Assembly: GCF_016801865.2 (NCBI RefSeq)
Contig: NC_068938.1
Location: forward strand, 117,777,810-117,841,809
DNA: 64,000 bases
Source: Culex pipiens pallens
Lineage: Eukaryota; Arthropoda; Insecta; Diptera; Culicidae
Direction: 5' to 3'
Shown: in pieces, positions 21,986 through 34,768 of the stretch
Numbering within the stretch: the stretch's first letter is position 1
How the letters are laid out: each line of letters starts with the position of its first letter
The notes under the pieces: model-generated
The model's database searches: none
What the model was told of the DNA's origin: nothing
The model's input: the letters and a program-made list of their open reading frames with translations, nothing else
Made by a program: the position numbers and the translations under genes

Positions 21986-22254
21986 TGTTATTGTATTTCC
22001 CACAATTACGAATCACCTCGTTTTAACTGAAAATTTCACACAAAAAAACTATTCACATAACCATACACTGAGCAAAACTCACACAGCGCATCGAAGTGTT
22101 TCGCACATGATCTGACCCTGCAGTACAGAGCACTAATATATCATCGCAAAACACTCGAAATTGCGGTGATTGGCCCTGAAATAATTTCAATAGCCAAACA
22201 CTTAAATTTTAAATGGTGTTGAAAAATAATAGTACGTACAAGCGATGAATCTAT

Positions 22255-22405
22255 GACATTTCCCCGAAACCCACATTCCCGAAGAGACATTTCCCCGAAT
22301 GCCACATCTCCGAAAAGACACTTTCCCGAAATGTCATTTACCCGAAAATCATTTCCCCGAACGATCCATTTCTCCGAACGGCTACATCCCCGAATGGCGA
22401 CTGGA
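22255..22405. repeat. CATTTCCCCGAA minisatellite, left arm
   Basis: About ten degenerate 13-16-bp units built on ATTTCCCCGAA. The right-hand counterpart at 23290-23605 runs in the opposite orientation, so the two act as inverted arms around a ~0.9-kb AT-rich centre. Confidence 0.65.
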
Positions 22406-23289
22406 CAACGGCCATACCCGCCTGACCGGGTTCGGGGAAGTAGCGATCAATAAAGTATCATGTCCACAATAGAGCTTTATGACGTTTCGCGTACGCACAC
22501 TAGTGCACCATTTGATTTTGATGGCAGACAAAATTTAACCTTACTTAATTTTTGTGTACGTACACGCAATACAAACGAACGTTGATTACTCTATTGAACG
22601 TTCAAAAAATTCCGAGTTTCACTTGAATTTTGAATATTCAAATTGATGTAAGTGCGACAACTGGCCAAAGGAATTTCAGGTCAGAACGTGTTTGACACAC
22701 GTTCAGTCCCGACTACCGCAAAAATTTGTAATTGTTACTCTGGACCTTGGCAACCAAAATCAGCTGTCGAGCTTAAGTATAGCCCCTAAACTACTTTAAA
22801 GTGATTTATTTATTTTAAATCTAAAATGGCGGTGATGAAATATTCAAAAAATGCTTTTTGTAATTCAATAATTAACTATTTAGATTTGATTAAAAGTGTT
22901 GGTCGCAGAACTCGAATTGGACGTAAAAAAATAAAAAATAATTGTTCAAAGCCTTCATCTAGCCAAAATTGATAAAGACAAATTAGTTCAGTTAAACAAA
23001 ATCTAAAACAAACTGAATCCTGCGCATCGAGTCGTCGCATGAAGCTATCGTTGCTGTTCTATCCTTACCGTTTGGAAAATTGTCCTTTGCTGAAAATGGC
23101 CGCTACAAAAAAAATCTTTTTTTATGGAGCGTGGATGATCTCAATACCCCGCACTCTTGAAGTGTCCGCGTGGTTTATTAATGGCCTTCTACGGTAATTT
23201 GTTTTTTTTAATCTTACAAAACACGTAGGAGAATTTAATATTAACGTCATACTTTTATAAAAAAATCCCTAAATAACAATTTAGTTTAT
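22406..23289. other. Interior between the CCCCGAA arms
   Basis: AT-rich. The first 200 bp contain the right arm of the CGTGTACGTACACG repeat. No gene-like frame. Confidence 0.4.
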
Positions 23290-23605
23290 ATGTACGTCAT
23301 CATTCGGAAAAATTGATATTTCGGTGAAGTAACCATTCGGGCATATGTAAATTCGGGAAAACGGCAGTTCGGTAAAATGGCCATTCAGGTTAATGACATT
23401 CGGGGATATGGAATTTTCGGGAAAATGATTTTCGGGGATGTGGAATTTTCGGGAAAATGATTTTCGGGGATGTGGAATTTTCGGGAAAATGATTTTCGGG
23501 GAAGTGGCACTTTCGGGGAAATGATTTTCGGGGATGTGGAATTTTCGGGGAAATGATTTTCGGGGATATGGGATTCGGGAAAGTGGGATTCGGGGATAAG
23601 GGATA
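23290..23605. repeat. TTCGGGGAAATG minisatellite, right arm
   Basis: At least fifteen units of TTCGGGGATGTGGAATTTTC/TTCGGGAAAATGATT type, the last ones nearly identical. The minus-strand frames open across it (repeats of SPKI-like residues) are products of the repeat, not genes. Confidence 0.7.
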
Positions 23606-24179
23606 AAACCACAAGCGATAAACAGGTTCTCGCTTGCTAGTCGTGCACGCTACCACTGCACCGGCCGGCCAGTTGGAATAGGAGAGTTTTTTGTGCTATT
23701 GGTTCTAGCCTCGCTTCTAGCCAACTTCTAGCCATCGATAAAAGTCGCGCTAAAATAAATCAGTGAAACACATTAAATTCAAGTGGAAAATCATGTTGAC
23801 TTTGATTAGTGCTTGTTTTGTGTAGGTCTTAAGATCAATTTCAAGTGTTTTCCATATCACTTTGAATAGTTCAAAACAGTGGGACAAATTCATGAGCAAA
23901 ACACTTGAAAAGCTTGAGCCACCCGAATGACAATAACGTGTCAAAAAATACCAAAAAGTTAATCGCCCAAACACTTGCATTTGATAGTGATTTGGATTGA
24001 TGTTGAAACACAAAAATTAACGACCACACACGCACGGTTTATTCAAACGCACTTTACTATACGTTTAAGCAGAAATTTTAGTGATTTAACGACGGTTTTG
24101 CACTTAAAACTAAAACTAATCTAAATTAAAGATTCAAAAAAGAGAATTTAACACGTTTGGGATGGGTTTTAGGGGTTTA
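23606..24179. other. AT-rich DNA, nothing recognised
   Basis: Only short frames, and no repeat edge identified. Confidence 0.35.
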
Positions 24180-24425
24180 TTTTAGCTGGAACAAAACGGA
24201 GCGCGAACAATCCCACGATGGTATGCACGTTGGGGCCGTCCCGCGGTTGGGGCCCTTCTGCAGGTCGCGATACACGAACGGATAGCTGAAGGCCGGGATG
24301 AGGGTATTGTAGAGAGAGCAAGCAAGTCAAGGGGGAACAGACATACCTCGATCAGCGACTCGTCCGTCGCAAGATGGCGGATAACGGCGGCGTCCACGCC
24401 TGCCGGGCCTGGGTTTTTCGCCAAC
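24170..24425 (-). pseudogene. Possible two-exon 3' gene fragment, unidentified
   Basis: On the minus strand a frame reading KNPGPAGVDAAVIRHLATDE runs to GAG|GTATGT. A ~61-nt pyrimidine-rich intron-like segment ends CCTTCAG. The following sequence stays open to TAA within GCTAAAATAAACCCC, where AATAAA overlaps the stop. A short intron plus terminal AATAAA looks like the last exon of an insect gene. I recognise no family and the two exons do not clearly agree in frame with any known protein. Confidence 0.3.
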
Positions 24426-24734
24426 GACCGTGACTAAGGTCGGCGGGGCATTCTCACTAGTGAGAACAAGGGTTTTCAGGATTGTGGGACCATATGTTGA
24501 CTTATTTTAAATCAGGCATACGCGTTGGAATCGGCCCTCTAGCTCTCACCAGGTGATCTTCCGGATCGAAACGCGCGTTTTATGTGTACTCGGACACTCC
24601 CCGCTGACCTTCCCAACACACTATCCACTCGGGTGGATTTCGTGAATACCGTTCAACTTAACGCCTGATTTTAACTTTTTGTTAATTCAACTCGCACATG
24701 AGCAGTTCTTTACGGAATCGGTCTTTTTTCTTTA

Positions 24735-25016
24735 ATTTTAATTTTTGTATTTTTTAATCCGGCTGAAACTTTTTTGGTGCCTTCGGAATGCCCAAAGAAG
24801 CCATTTTGCATCATTAGTTTGTCCATATAATTTTCCATACAAATTTGGCAGCTATCCATACAAAAATGATGTATGAAAATTCAAAAATCTGTATCTTTTG
24901 AAGGAATTTTTTGATCGATTTGGTGTCTTCGGCAAAGTTGTAGGTATGGATACGGACTACACTGGAAAAAATAATACACGGTAAAAAAAATTTGGTGATT
25001 TAACTTTTATAGCCCG
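24735..25016 (-). repeat. Dispersed ~285-bp repeat, inverted relative to 40278-40565
   Basis: Shared landmarks are AATCCGGCTGAAACTTTTTT, CATACAAATTTGGCAGCT, GGTATGGATACGGACTACAC and a terminal GGTAAAAAAAATTTGGTG. The copies differ at a few percent of positions by eye. It is probably half of a larger palindromic MITE. No coding. Confidence 0.65.
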
Positions 25017-27127
25017 CCAGCCTATCGAACTCCCCTATGGTTAAGTGAGATGGCTTAAGCGCCACTCCCGAAGGAGACCATCCACCTGTTTGTCGGTTTG
25101 CCCAGCCGTAGAGACCTCTCGAGGGGGGTTCAGTAATCCCATTTCGGGACAGGGAGTTCTGTGGGGGTGTAAAACGCGTCGGAGGTACTCCGACTAGCGT
25201 ACCAAGCCACTACCCAGGAAGGGTAGCTGAAAAAGAAACCGGAAACGGACTGGAGACCTCAGGGCGTGATTCATCACCTGCGGCCTTCAACAGTCCACCT
25301 GAAACAGTGCAACAGAAAAATAGCCAGTGGTCCAAGGGTTTCGGAGCCCTGACTCCAGTAGAAAAATAAAGTAAAATAGAATAAGGAAAGAATATCTACA
25401 TTTATTTAATCGGTCGCGACCAACATGAGTCGACTCTCTCGGTCACCCTAGCATAAGTGTTTTTATAGCTACTGTGTGTCTAGGTTAAGTGCAGCAGGAA
25501 AAACATTTGTAGTGTTTGGTGTTCGTTTATTTACAGTGAGTCATTCATGTTTTCGTACGTACGTTTGTGTTTGCCGGCGATCCTCCCCTCTTCCTTTCCC
25601 TGAGATTCTGTTACTTCATCCAAAATCTACCGTGTGTTTGTCTTCCTTCTTCTTTCTTCTTCTTCCGGTTTAGGTGTGTGTGCTATGTGCGTTTTATGTA
25701 TTCATTTTTTGACGTGTCGGAACAATCTCGACGCGCAGCGCCGCGCTACTTAGTTGGTAAGGTTGGTAGCGGGCGAAAAGGTGTGGGCCATGGTCTTACC
25801 ACTAGTGCATGCTTTACTCACAGTTTGCTTGGCGTTCGCGGTCGACGATCACGTGGTCGTCTCGATACCTGTACTGCTGCTGCTGCTGGTTTCGAAGAAA
25901 CTCTGAACGATCGGTTGGTGTTCGCTGCGGACGGCGTCTACGACGTCATCACTTGCTGCTGCTGCTGTTGCTGTTCTCCGGTTAACACCGGACGGGGCTC
26001 GAGCACGTGGTTGGTCGCACCTGCGAGGGAACCTCGACGACTTACTTTTGAAGATCTGCTGCTGCTGCTCGGCTGGAACGCTGGTTAGCTGATTGTTGGT
26101 TGCCGGTTCGCGTGTCCGCCTTCGAGGCCGGACTTCTCTCCCTCTTCACTCACTCACGTGGTTTCCTAACCTTCCAGGTTAGGTTGATGGCAGTTGGCGA
26201 TCGCGATGGCGGATGTTGATCGCGATGGCGGTTATTTCAAGGACGCTGCGGTGACGATTGCTGCTGTCCTGTTACGGCGTGGCCGTACAGTTCCGCTGCC
26301 TAGCGCAGTTTGGCGAGCGCTGGCCTTCGGCGGCGTGGGCGTTGCGGCCGGATCGAAGCGGTAGCTGGTCCCCGGTAGTTCGGGCCGTCTGTGACGAGCG
26401 TGGCGGTGGATGCAGAGCTGGTCACGGGATAGATGTTAGGCTTCGCCCTGGGCAGGTGACCACGAGGTGGCCAACGACAGCACTTACCAGGATTTCTGGA
26501 ACGCACATGCACGGCAGAATTTCACACATGCACACGACACGGCACTAGTTCGAACTACTAAATCTCGCTAAACTAGCTAACCAGGGAAAGGACAGAGAAA
26601 CACATTACACTATAGATAACCTAAAAAGACAAACTCATGGAAACTAGAAAACCTACAATTTAATCACGAGACGCGCACAATCGAGGGCCACTGGTGCCTC
26701 TTCCGCGGAACTGATAAAAGTGAACCGTTGGGCGCGTCATCAGAACGCCGAGACTTATGAGAGGCTTCAGTTCCAAATTCCGTTCCCTCTCACGGTTACC
26801 AACCCTGGACAATAGCTTGTCATTCCCCTAGACCGCTTTATCACCTCCGAACCGCGAAAACGCGAAACTCTTCGCGAGATTCGTGCGGCTGGCTCTCCCC
26901 GATCTCCTGTGCTGGCTCACCTCAAGAGCAGAGTTTAAACCACTCGGCCATCTGGTTGAACGGAAAGCTTTTGGGATAACTGGCGCAAAAGGTACTCGGC
27001 ATTTGAGTGACCAAAGGAATGAGCAAAGGTCACTCAGCAAGAAAGCTCTACACTGCGGCGTGTACGTTTAATACAGTTTAGGTATTTCTACTTCCCAATT
27101 ATACCGACTGTACTTTTACTCCATATG
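25017..27127. other. Unassigned GC-richer block
   Basis: 25017-25375 is GC-richer than the flanks and has no good frame. 25400-26560 has CTG-rich runs (25878-25895, 25954-25976, 26055-26070). These keep frames such as 25567-26088 open, but its product is low-complexity and Cys/Leu-rich and I do not believe it. The composition resembles a 5'UTR/promoter or an LTR, but no duplicated copy or LTR ends were found. 26600-27127 holds nothing recognised. Confidence 0.3.
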
Positions 27128-27809
27128 TACACAGAAAAAAAAGTGTAAATTTACAGGACACTGAACGGATGTTTTACACGTAAACATGCTCGATGTAAAT
27201 TTGAAAATTAATTTAACTTGTTGTATTGCACGTAAAGAGCCAAAATGTAAAATTAAATCAGACGTAATTGACAAAACTGATTGAAATGAAAATTTTGGCT
27301 AGAAATTTTGTTAATTTGAACGCCCAAAAAACATGTAAATGTCGAAACTAATGTAAAAATGAGTAATGTAAATTTCAAAAACAACATTTTTTGCCAATGA
27401 CAGAAGGCAAAAACAAAACAGCATTGATACCTGTTTGAGCTTGTTCGTTTCAGTTCAGACCAGGCGCTCGTCAAAATAAGTTTGTATCTTTCATTGAAAG
27501 GCAATCCAGATTCAATTCAGAAACAGAAAAAGGTGCACTTGGTCAAGCCCCAAATCAGTTCAATTTGTCGAGTAAGGTAATTCATCAGAAAAAGTAACAA
27601 GCAAAACAATGCAAATCGGCCAATACCGAAGTGTTAACAAGCCGTCCATCCTGCTCACGTCAGTTGATGTTTACATTTTGAATGAGTAGGATAGACTATT
27701 TGTTTACATTTCGTCTTTGGTTCATTAACATTTTTAGCCAGCTCTTTTGTAAAAAAAAGTTTGTTTACATTTCATTTTTTAGAAACGAAGTGACTAGACC
27801 AGACATAAT

Positions 27810-28205
27810 TCGACGTCCACTTAGACTTTGAAAGGGCAGGTTCCTGCCTCGGCTCCTTCGTTCCGTGGATTCTTACCCTGAAGCGAAGAGTTCTGAGTTC
27901 TCCGGGTTTCCGGCACGCAGGAAGGTTTTCGGAATCAGGTTTAAGAGAAGCCGCTGCCGATGGCATCATCCTCTGCTGCTCTGGATCGTAGGCTGGCGGT
28001 TCGTTCCGGTCCAGACTTAGGCCTCTACGGTCGGTTCCAGATGCGTCGTGCTGGTTTGCCGGCCCCGCTGAACCTTGTCTGTCCCGCAGCAGACGTTCTT
28101 TTCCGTGAGCATCTGATTGCCCGGCTAGATTCCATGCAGTACAGCTTCCAGCAGGCTTTTTTGAACACCAGTCGCTCGGATATGCTTTCACGTATGTTGA
28201 CGAAT
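27810..28205. other. GC-rich exon-like segment inside the TIR element
   Basis: Abrupt rise in GC against AT-rich flanks, with open frames on both strands (a 151-codon minus frame and an 82-codon plus frame). Neither translation resembles a known family. It may be captured host sequence. Confidence 0.3.
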
Positions 28206-29663
28206 TAGTTTTTTTAAAGATTTTCACGAACGCAGCTTACAAAACTCACAAAAAGTTAAAAATAATTTGCGCTGATCAAAGCGATGCAAACAAACGTCAA
28301 AAAAATTCACGACTGCTTACACTCTAAAAGATATAAATTTATATTTTCGGATATTCTTTCCGTACCTCTTGCTTAATGAGCTTAATTTTGAGAATGCACC
28401 GCTTGCCTTTTTTTGAGTAAGTCTCAAGCTTAATTTCGTATTATTTTTTTTCTACCATTTTAAACTACGCAGTTGCCGTCTGCAGGGGGTGACAATGGGT
28501 TTGGGCCGAAATTGGGTCAATGTCACCCCTGCTGGCGGTTATAAAAATAATGGCAAAAAAATGAAAAAAGGAACAATAAGAAAAAAGTATTAACAAGTTA
28601 CCATCTCATTAGAATTTTGAGTAAATTCAGTAAATTTGGCAAACAAATTATTTGAAAGACCAACGACAAATTGAAGACAAACAGTGCATGATGCTTGTTT
28701 TAAAAATAATTATCAATTGTTTTAAACAGGATGATTTTTTTTTTTGTTTTGCTAAAAATCTAATCAAAAAATATTTAAATTGAAGTTTTAACTTTTTGGA
28801 TTGAATTGGGTCCTAAAATTAAGATTAGCTTATTTTGTTACACACAACGATGAGGCTTATCTGTCTGAGCACAATGACATTTTGTACGTAAACAAAAAGT
28901 TTAACATTGATTTTTAAATTTATTTTGAACATCAGGGTCACAGCCTTTCTTGGCATAAATTGTCTTTTTCGACAGCTCGTTCCAAAGGGACTATGTTGAT
29001 CCAATTAAAATATTTTTTTTTAATTAAATTTTTTTTATCAGAAACAGTTTAGGTACATAAAGCTTTTAGACCATACTGTTTGTAATAAAAAAAACCTTTT
29101 TTAACTATCGCAGTGTACTGAAATAACTATCAAACTCATGGAAAACATATTTTCCTAAATCAGATTTTTACAAGATTTTTTTAGTTCAATCTAAATAATC
29201 ACAATGGGTCAATGTGGATGTGTAAACAAGCAGTCCATCCTGCTCATGGTTATTATAAACATACACTGACGTAAGCAGGGTTGACTGCTTCTTCGCAAAT
29301 CTACATTGGCCCATTTACATAGTTTTGCTTGAGTCAATCGCTAATTACACCAAAATGGTTATGAACGTCATGCAGGAACGTGTGCTTTACTCATTCTAGT
29401 ACCTCTCACAAGCATTTTAAACTGCTTTATTTTAATTCGTCGGCACCGTGTACTGCTTGTTTGTTTTGATTTCGAAAAATCTATTTGTCAGATCATAATT
29501 TTATCAGTACTACATTCTGAAGGTGCATTTTAAGTGTTAATTAGTGAGAAACATCTTTCGGCGCTTTATAAAATTTTAGTCAAAAGTTTAAAAAGTAAGT
29601 AATTGAGTTATAAAAACATAATCTTAAACTAATCGAATGCTTTAACCATAGTCGTTTACTATT

Positions 29664-30545
29664 ATGTCACCGGAGGAATACCCGACTTTCTCAACACCCT
29701 CAAGCTTCTGTAATCCTCGAACTCGGCGAATCAGATCCAGAACCTGCTGGTTGAGTGGATCAAGCAACGCTCACCAAGATGCACCTCAGCGAGGAATTCC
29801 TGTCCCGGGTACTGGTTTAGTGGTTGTGCCGTTGCACAATTCGATGCAGCAGTCGCCGGTGGAGAGTGAAATGGAGAATGCCGTTCCGACGCTGAAATCG
29901 TTGACCGACCGTGTTCGGCCCGTTGATGACGAGTATTTTTCGAGTTCAACGGCGGCGGTAGCTGGTAGGTTGTGAGTTGTAGAACAATTGCTAATGTTTA
30001 GTTGCTCACTTACTCTCTCTCTCTCTTCCACCCTTTGGAACCATAGGCTCATTGATTTGCGAACACTAAATCAAAGTGAAAACCAACAGCAACAACAGAA
30101 GCACCCATCCGGGAGTGGCGACAGATGCCTAGATCGTCGAGGTTGTGCCGCTGGAGATCGACCGCACGAGCAAGGCTCGATGGAAACTGGTCTAGTCAGA
30201 GTGCGGACAGTGAGCACATCCGACGCTGCTGCTGAGTTGGGTGTTCTGATACAAGGCGGTGAAGGACTGGCAGAAGGTGACGATTGGACGAACCAGAAGA
30301 TCCAAGGAACAGCTGCGAGCCAACGGAAACATTGCAATCCAGCAATCTCAAGAGGGCTACCTGAACGCCGGAGGGACGCTAGTCTCTGTGTCGGTGGCAG
30401 ATGTCCAGAGAAGTCAACGAAGTGGAGATGGCCAGCGTTGCGCAGCAGATTCAACTGGGGTAGTCCGAAGATCCCGAACAGCATCGCCATGCCGAGAGCG
30501 CTGGCGACCAGAGGCTCACGTCAGCTGATGACATCATTAAATGAA
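29664..30545 (+). pseudogene. Captured or decayed spliced gene fragment, unidentified
   Basis: A plus-strand frame from 29664 (MSPEEYPTFSTPSS) ends at GCTG|GTAGGT (~29966). The intron runs to about 30048 with a long CTCTCTCTCTC tract and CATAG. Coding-like sequence follows, broken into frames, including DWQKVTIGRTRRSKEQL, GYLNAGGTLVSVSVADVQ and VEMASVAQQIQL. It ends at a donor-like CAG|GTACAG near 30549. I do not recognise the protein. In-frame stops show that it is not intact. Confidence 0.4.
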
Positions 30546-31087
30546 CGAATCAGGTACAGTTTCAGTTTTTTTGATTTTTTTACTCATAGTTTCTTTTTAC
30601 ATGTTATAACCGAGTTTTAAAGTGAATCAAATCAAATTCCCACCCAAATCACGAAAGAGTATGATGGTTCTCCGTTGAATCTAGATTTTGATGTTATTTT
30701 CTAAGCCTTCTGCTTGTTTCGAATGATTTTCTTTTATTTTTTAGGGTCAGCTTTGAGTTCCATACCATAACAATATTGGATATTCAAATTTGATCAAAAA
30801 GATAGCTAAAGGATATCGTTCAAAACAAACGGCATACAAATGCGATTGAAATTTATATCAGATTCTAGATTCAACGGAGTAAAACATTTTTTTGGTTTGG
30901 TAAATTTACGTAGGTTTCATCGGAAATTTACAAGATTTTAAGCACAGTTTGTTCGGCAGGTTTACATCGGATGGCATTTAAATTTAAAATGAATTTGATG
31001 TAAATTCGCATCATTAAAGACGTGCACTTTTGGTACATCATAAATGATGTAAATTTACCGAATTATTTTTTTCTGTGTACTCGTTAC

Positions 31088-32315
31088 ACTTTTTATCACT
31101 AAAACTTGATTTGCAAAAAAACACTATTTTTAATTTATTTTTATTTTTTTTTATATGTTTTAGAGTAGGTACATAATTGCCAACTTTTCAGAAATTTCCA
31201 GGTTGTGCAAAAAATCATTGACCGAAATGAATCATTACTGATTTAAAAAAAAATCGAAATTTTGGTCGCAAAAATTTTTTAACTTCATTTTTCGATGTAA
31301 AATTGAATTTTCAATCAATAAGTACTTTAGTGAAATTTTCATAAAGTGCACCGTTTTCAAGTTATAGCCATTTTTATTTAACTTTTTTCAAAACAGTCGA
31401 AGTTTTTCATTTTTTTAAATTAGTGCCCATATTTGCCCACTTTTTAAAAAAATATTTTTGAACAGCTGAGAAAATTCTCTATATTTTGCTCTTTCGGACT
31501 TTGTTGATACGACCTTTAGTTGCTGAGATATTGCCATGCAAAGGTTTAAAAAACAGGAAAATTGATGTTTTCTAAGTCTCACCCAAACAGCCCACCATAT
31601 TTCAATGACGATATCTCAGCAACTAATGGTCCAATTTTCAATGTTGAAATATGAAACATTTGTGAAATTTTCCGATCTTTTCGAAAACAATACTTTCAAA
31701 ATTTTAAAAATCAAGAGTAACATTTTAAAAGAGCGAATTGAATGTTACAAATGTTTCATATTTTAACATTGAAAATCGGACCATTAGTTGCTGAGATATC
31801 GACATTGAAAAATGGTGGACTGTTTGGGTGAGACTTAGAAAACATCAATTTTCCTGTTTTTAAACCTTTGCATTGCAATATCTCAGCAACTAAAGGTCGT
31901 ATCAACAAAGCCAGATGAAGCAAAATATAGAGAATTTTCTCAGCTATTCAATTTTTTTTTCAAAAGTGGGCAAACATGTGCACTTATTTAAAAAAATGAA
32001 AAACTGCGACTTTTTTCTAAAAAGTCACTTAAATATGGATTTAACTTGAAAACGGTGCACTTTATCAAAATTTCACTAAAGTACTTGCAAATTTGGTTTT
32101 ACATCGAAAAATGAAGTTGAAAAATTTTTGCGACCGAAATTTCGATTTTTTTTTTAAATCAGTATTGATTAAAAAATTATAACTCGGTCAATGATTTTTT
32201 GCACAACCTGGAAATTTCTGAAAAGTTGGCATTTTATGTCCTCTAAAACATATCAAAAAATTAAAAAAATTAAAAATAGTGTTTTTTTGCAAATCAAGTT
32301 TTAGTGATAAAAAGT
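31088..32315. mobile_element. 1.23-kb palindromic MITE
   Basis: The arms are reverse complements over almost their whole length, centred near 31702. The outer ends are ACTTTTTATCACTAAAAC and GTTTTAGTGATAAAAAGT. There is a small asymmetric centre (about 31675-31740) and no coding frame. Only 8 bp separate it from the TA of the preceding TIR element. Confidence 0.75.
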
Positions 32316-32499
32316 TAAATAAAAAAAAAGGTGCAGGTGGTTATGTTCTACATGACCAATATGACAAAGAACTTTGTACAAAACTCCTAAAAAATATTCT
32401 ATTTTATTTTATATTTTTAAAACATTGCCTATGTATTTAATCCTAAATAATTTATTCCTATAAAATGTTTTCAATCTTTGGCACCTCTGTGGAAATAAA

Positions 32500-34768
32500 T
32501 TGCCAAAACAAGTATGGTTCGGAAAATGTCCAATCAAAATGGTAATTTTCATGTCCAGTATCAAAAACCATGAATTTTGATACCCATATTGCCCCAAGTC
32601 GTATGGTTCGATTAATGTCCCCCGGTAGAACCTTCCCGAGGGCACTGGCCACTCCGGGTGTGGCCAATCCAGTCCAGGCCATTTTCATTATCAGTTTCAA
32701 AAACCATGAATTTTGATACCCATATTGGCCCAAGTCGTATGGTTCGATTAATGTCCCCCCGGTAGAACCTTCCCGAGGGCACTGGCCACTCCGGGTGTGG
32801 CCAATCCAGTCAAAATGGCCATTTTCATTATCAGTTTCAAAAACCATGAATTTTGATACCCATATTGCCCCAAGTCGTATGGTTCGATTAATGTCCCCCC
32901 GGTAGAACCTTCCCGAGGGCACTGGCCACTCCGGGTGTGGCCAATCCAGTCAAAATGGCCATTTTCATTATCAGTTTCAAAAACCATGAATTTTGATACC
33001 CATATTGCCCCAAGTCGTATGGTTCGATTAATGTCCCCCCGGTAGAACCTTCCCGAGGGCACTGGCCACTCCGGGTGTGGCCAATCCAGTCAAAATGGCC
33101 ATTTTCATTATCAGTTTCAAAAACCATGAATTTTGATACCCATATTGCCCCAAGTCGTATGGTTCGATTAATGTCCCCCCGGTAGAACCTTCCCGAGGGC
33201 ACTGGCCACTCCGGGTGTGGCCAATCCAGTCAAAATGGCCATTTTCATTATCAGTTTCAAAAACCATGAATTTTGATACCTATATTGCCCCAAGTCGTAT
33301 GGTTCGATTAATGTCCCCCCGGTAGAACCTTCCCGAGGGCACTGGCCACTCCGGGTGTGGCCAATCCAGTCAAAATGGCCATTTTCATTATCAGTTTCAA
33401 AAACCATGAATTTTGATACCCATATTGCCCCAAGTCGTATGGTTCGATTAATGTCCCCCCGGTAGAACCTTCCCGAGGGCACTGGCCACTTCGGGTGTGG
33501 CCAATCCAGTCAAAATGGCCATTTTCATTATCAGTTTCAAAAACCATGAATTTTGATACCCATATTGCCCCAAGTCGTATGGTTCGATTAATGTCCCCCC
33601 GGTAGAACCTTCCCGAGGGCACTGGCCACTCCGGGTGTGGCCAATCCAGTCAAAATGGCCATTTTCATTATCAGTTTCAAAAACCATGAATTTTGATACC
33701 CATATTGGCCCAAGTCGTATGGTTCGATTAATGTCCCCCCGGTAGAACCTTCCCGAGGGCACTGGCCACTCCGGGTGTGGCCAATCCAGTCAAAATGGCC
33801 ATTTTCATTATCAGTTTCAAAAACCATGAATTTTGATACCCATATTGCCCCAAGTCGTATGGTTCGATTAATGTCCCCCCGGTAGAACCTTCCCGAGGGC
33901 ACTGGCCACTCCGGGTGTGGCCAATCCAGTCAAAATGGCCATTTTCATTATCAGTTTCAAAAACCATGAATTTTGATACCCATATTGCCCCAAGTCGTAT
34001 GGTTCGATTAATGTCCCCCCGGTAGAACCTTCCCGAGGGCACTGGCCACTCCGGGTGTGGCCAATCCAGTCAAAATGGCCATTTTCATTATCAGTTTCAA
34101 AAACCATGAATTTTGATACCCATATTGCCCCAAGTCGTATGGTTCGATTAATGTCCCCCCGGTAGAACCTTCCCGAGGGCACTGGCCACTTCGGGTGTGG
34201 CCAATCCAGTCAAAATGGCCATTTTCATTATCAGTTTCAAAAACCATGAATTTTGATACCTATATTGCCCCAAGTCGTATGGTTCGATTAATGTCCCCCC
34301 GGTAGAACCTTCCCGAGGGCACTGGGCACTCCGGGTGTGGCCAATCCAGTCAAAATGGCCATTTTCATTATCAGTTTCAAAAACCATGAATTTTGATACC
34401 CATATTGCCCCAAGTCGTATGGTTCGATTAATGTCCCCCCGGTAGAAACTTCCCGAGGGCACTGGCCACTCCGGGTGTGGCCAATCCAGTCAAAATGGCC
34501 ATTTTCATTATCAGTTTCAAAAACCATGAATTTTGATACCCATATTGCCCCAAGTCGTATGGTTCGATTAATGTCCCCCCGGTAGAACCTTCCCGAGGGC
34601 ACTGGCCACTTCGGGTGTGGCCAATCCAGTCAAAATGGCCATTTTCATTATCAGTTTCAAAAACCATGAATTTTGATACCTATATTGCCCCAAGTCGTAT
34701 GGTTCGATTAATTTCCCCCCAGTAGAACCTTCCCTAGGGCACTGGCCACTCCGGGTGTGGCCAATATC
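32500..34768 (+). repeat. Array 1: sixteen ~140-bp tandem repeats
   Basis: GGTTCGATTAATGTCCCC recurs every 140 bp from ~32604 to ~34700 (first spacing 136 bp). Units contain ACCATGAATTTTGATACC, GGTAGAACCTTCCCGAGGGC and ACTCCGGGTGTGGCCAATCC. Units differ by one or two bases, so the array is highly homogenised. Because 140 is not a multiple of three, minus-strand frames last about two units only. Confidence 0.95.

Larger units (their letters stand above)
21728..22600. repeat. Inverted-repeat element with CGTGTACGTACACG arms
   Basis: About 21740-21865 (GCGTGTACGTACACG, GAGGTTAAATTTTGT, GCAAATGGTG, CTAGTGTGCG) recurs inverted at about 22470-22590. The interior holds half of a hairpin MITE and the left CCCCGAA array. 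No gene. Confidence 0.5.
27130..31077. mobile_element. TA-flanked TIR element with GTAAATTTAC repeats and exon-like inserts
   Basis: Ends CACAGAAAAAAAAGTGTAAA and (right, inverted) CACAGAAAAAAATAATTCGG are flanked by TA at 27128-27129 and 31078-31079. GTAAATTTAC-type words recur in both arms (27147-27260 and 30905-31060). No transposase frame is present. The centre carries a GC-richer segment at 27810-28200 and a spliced-looking coding fragment at 29664-30545. TA target preference suggests Tc1/mariner-like or a related superfamily. Confidence 0.6.

Noticed and set aside
25567..26088. 173-codon Cys/Leu-rich frame
   Set aside because: Driven by CTG/TGC runs. No domain and no supporting splice or start context.
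32500..34768. CRISPR-like array
   Set aside because: Whole 140-bp units repeat with no unique spacers. This is eukaryotic satellite DNA.
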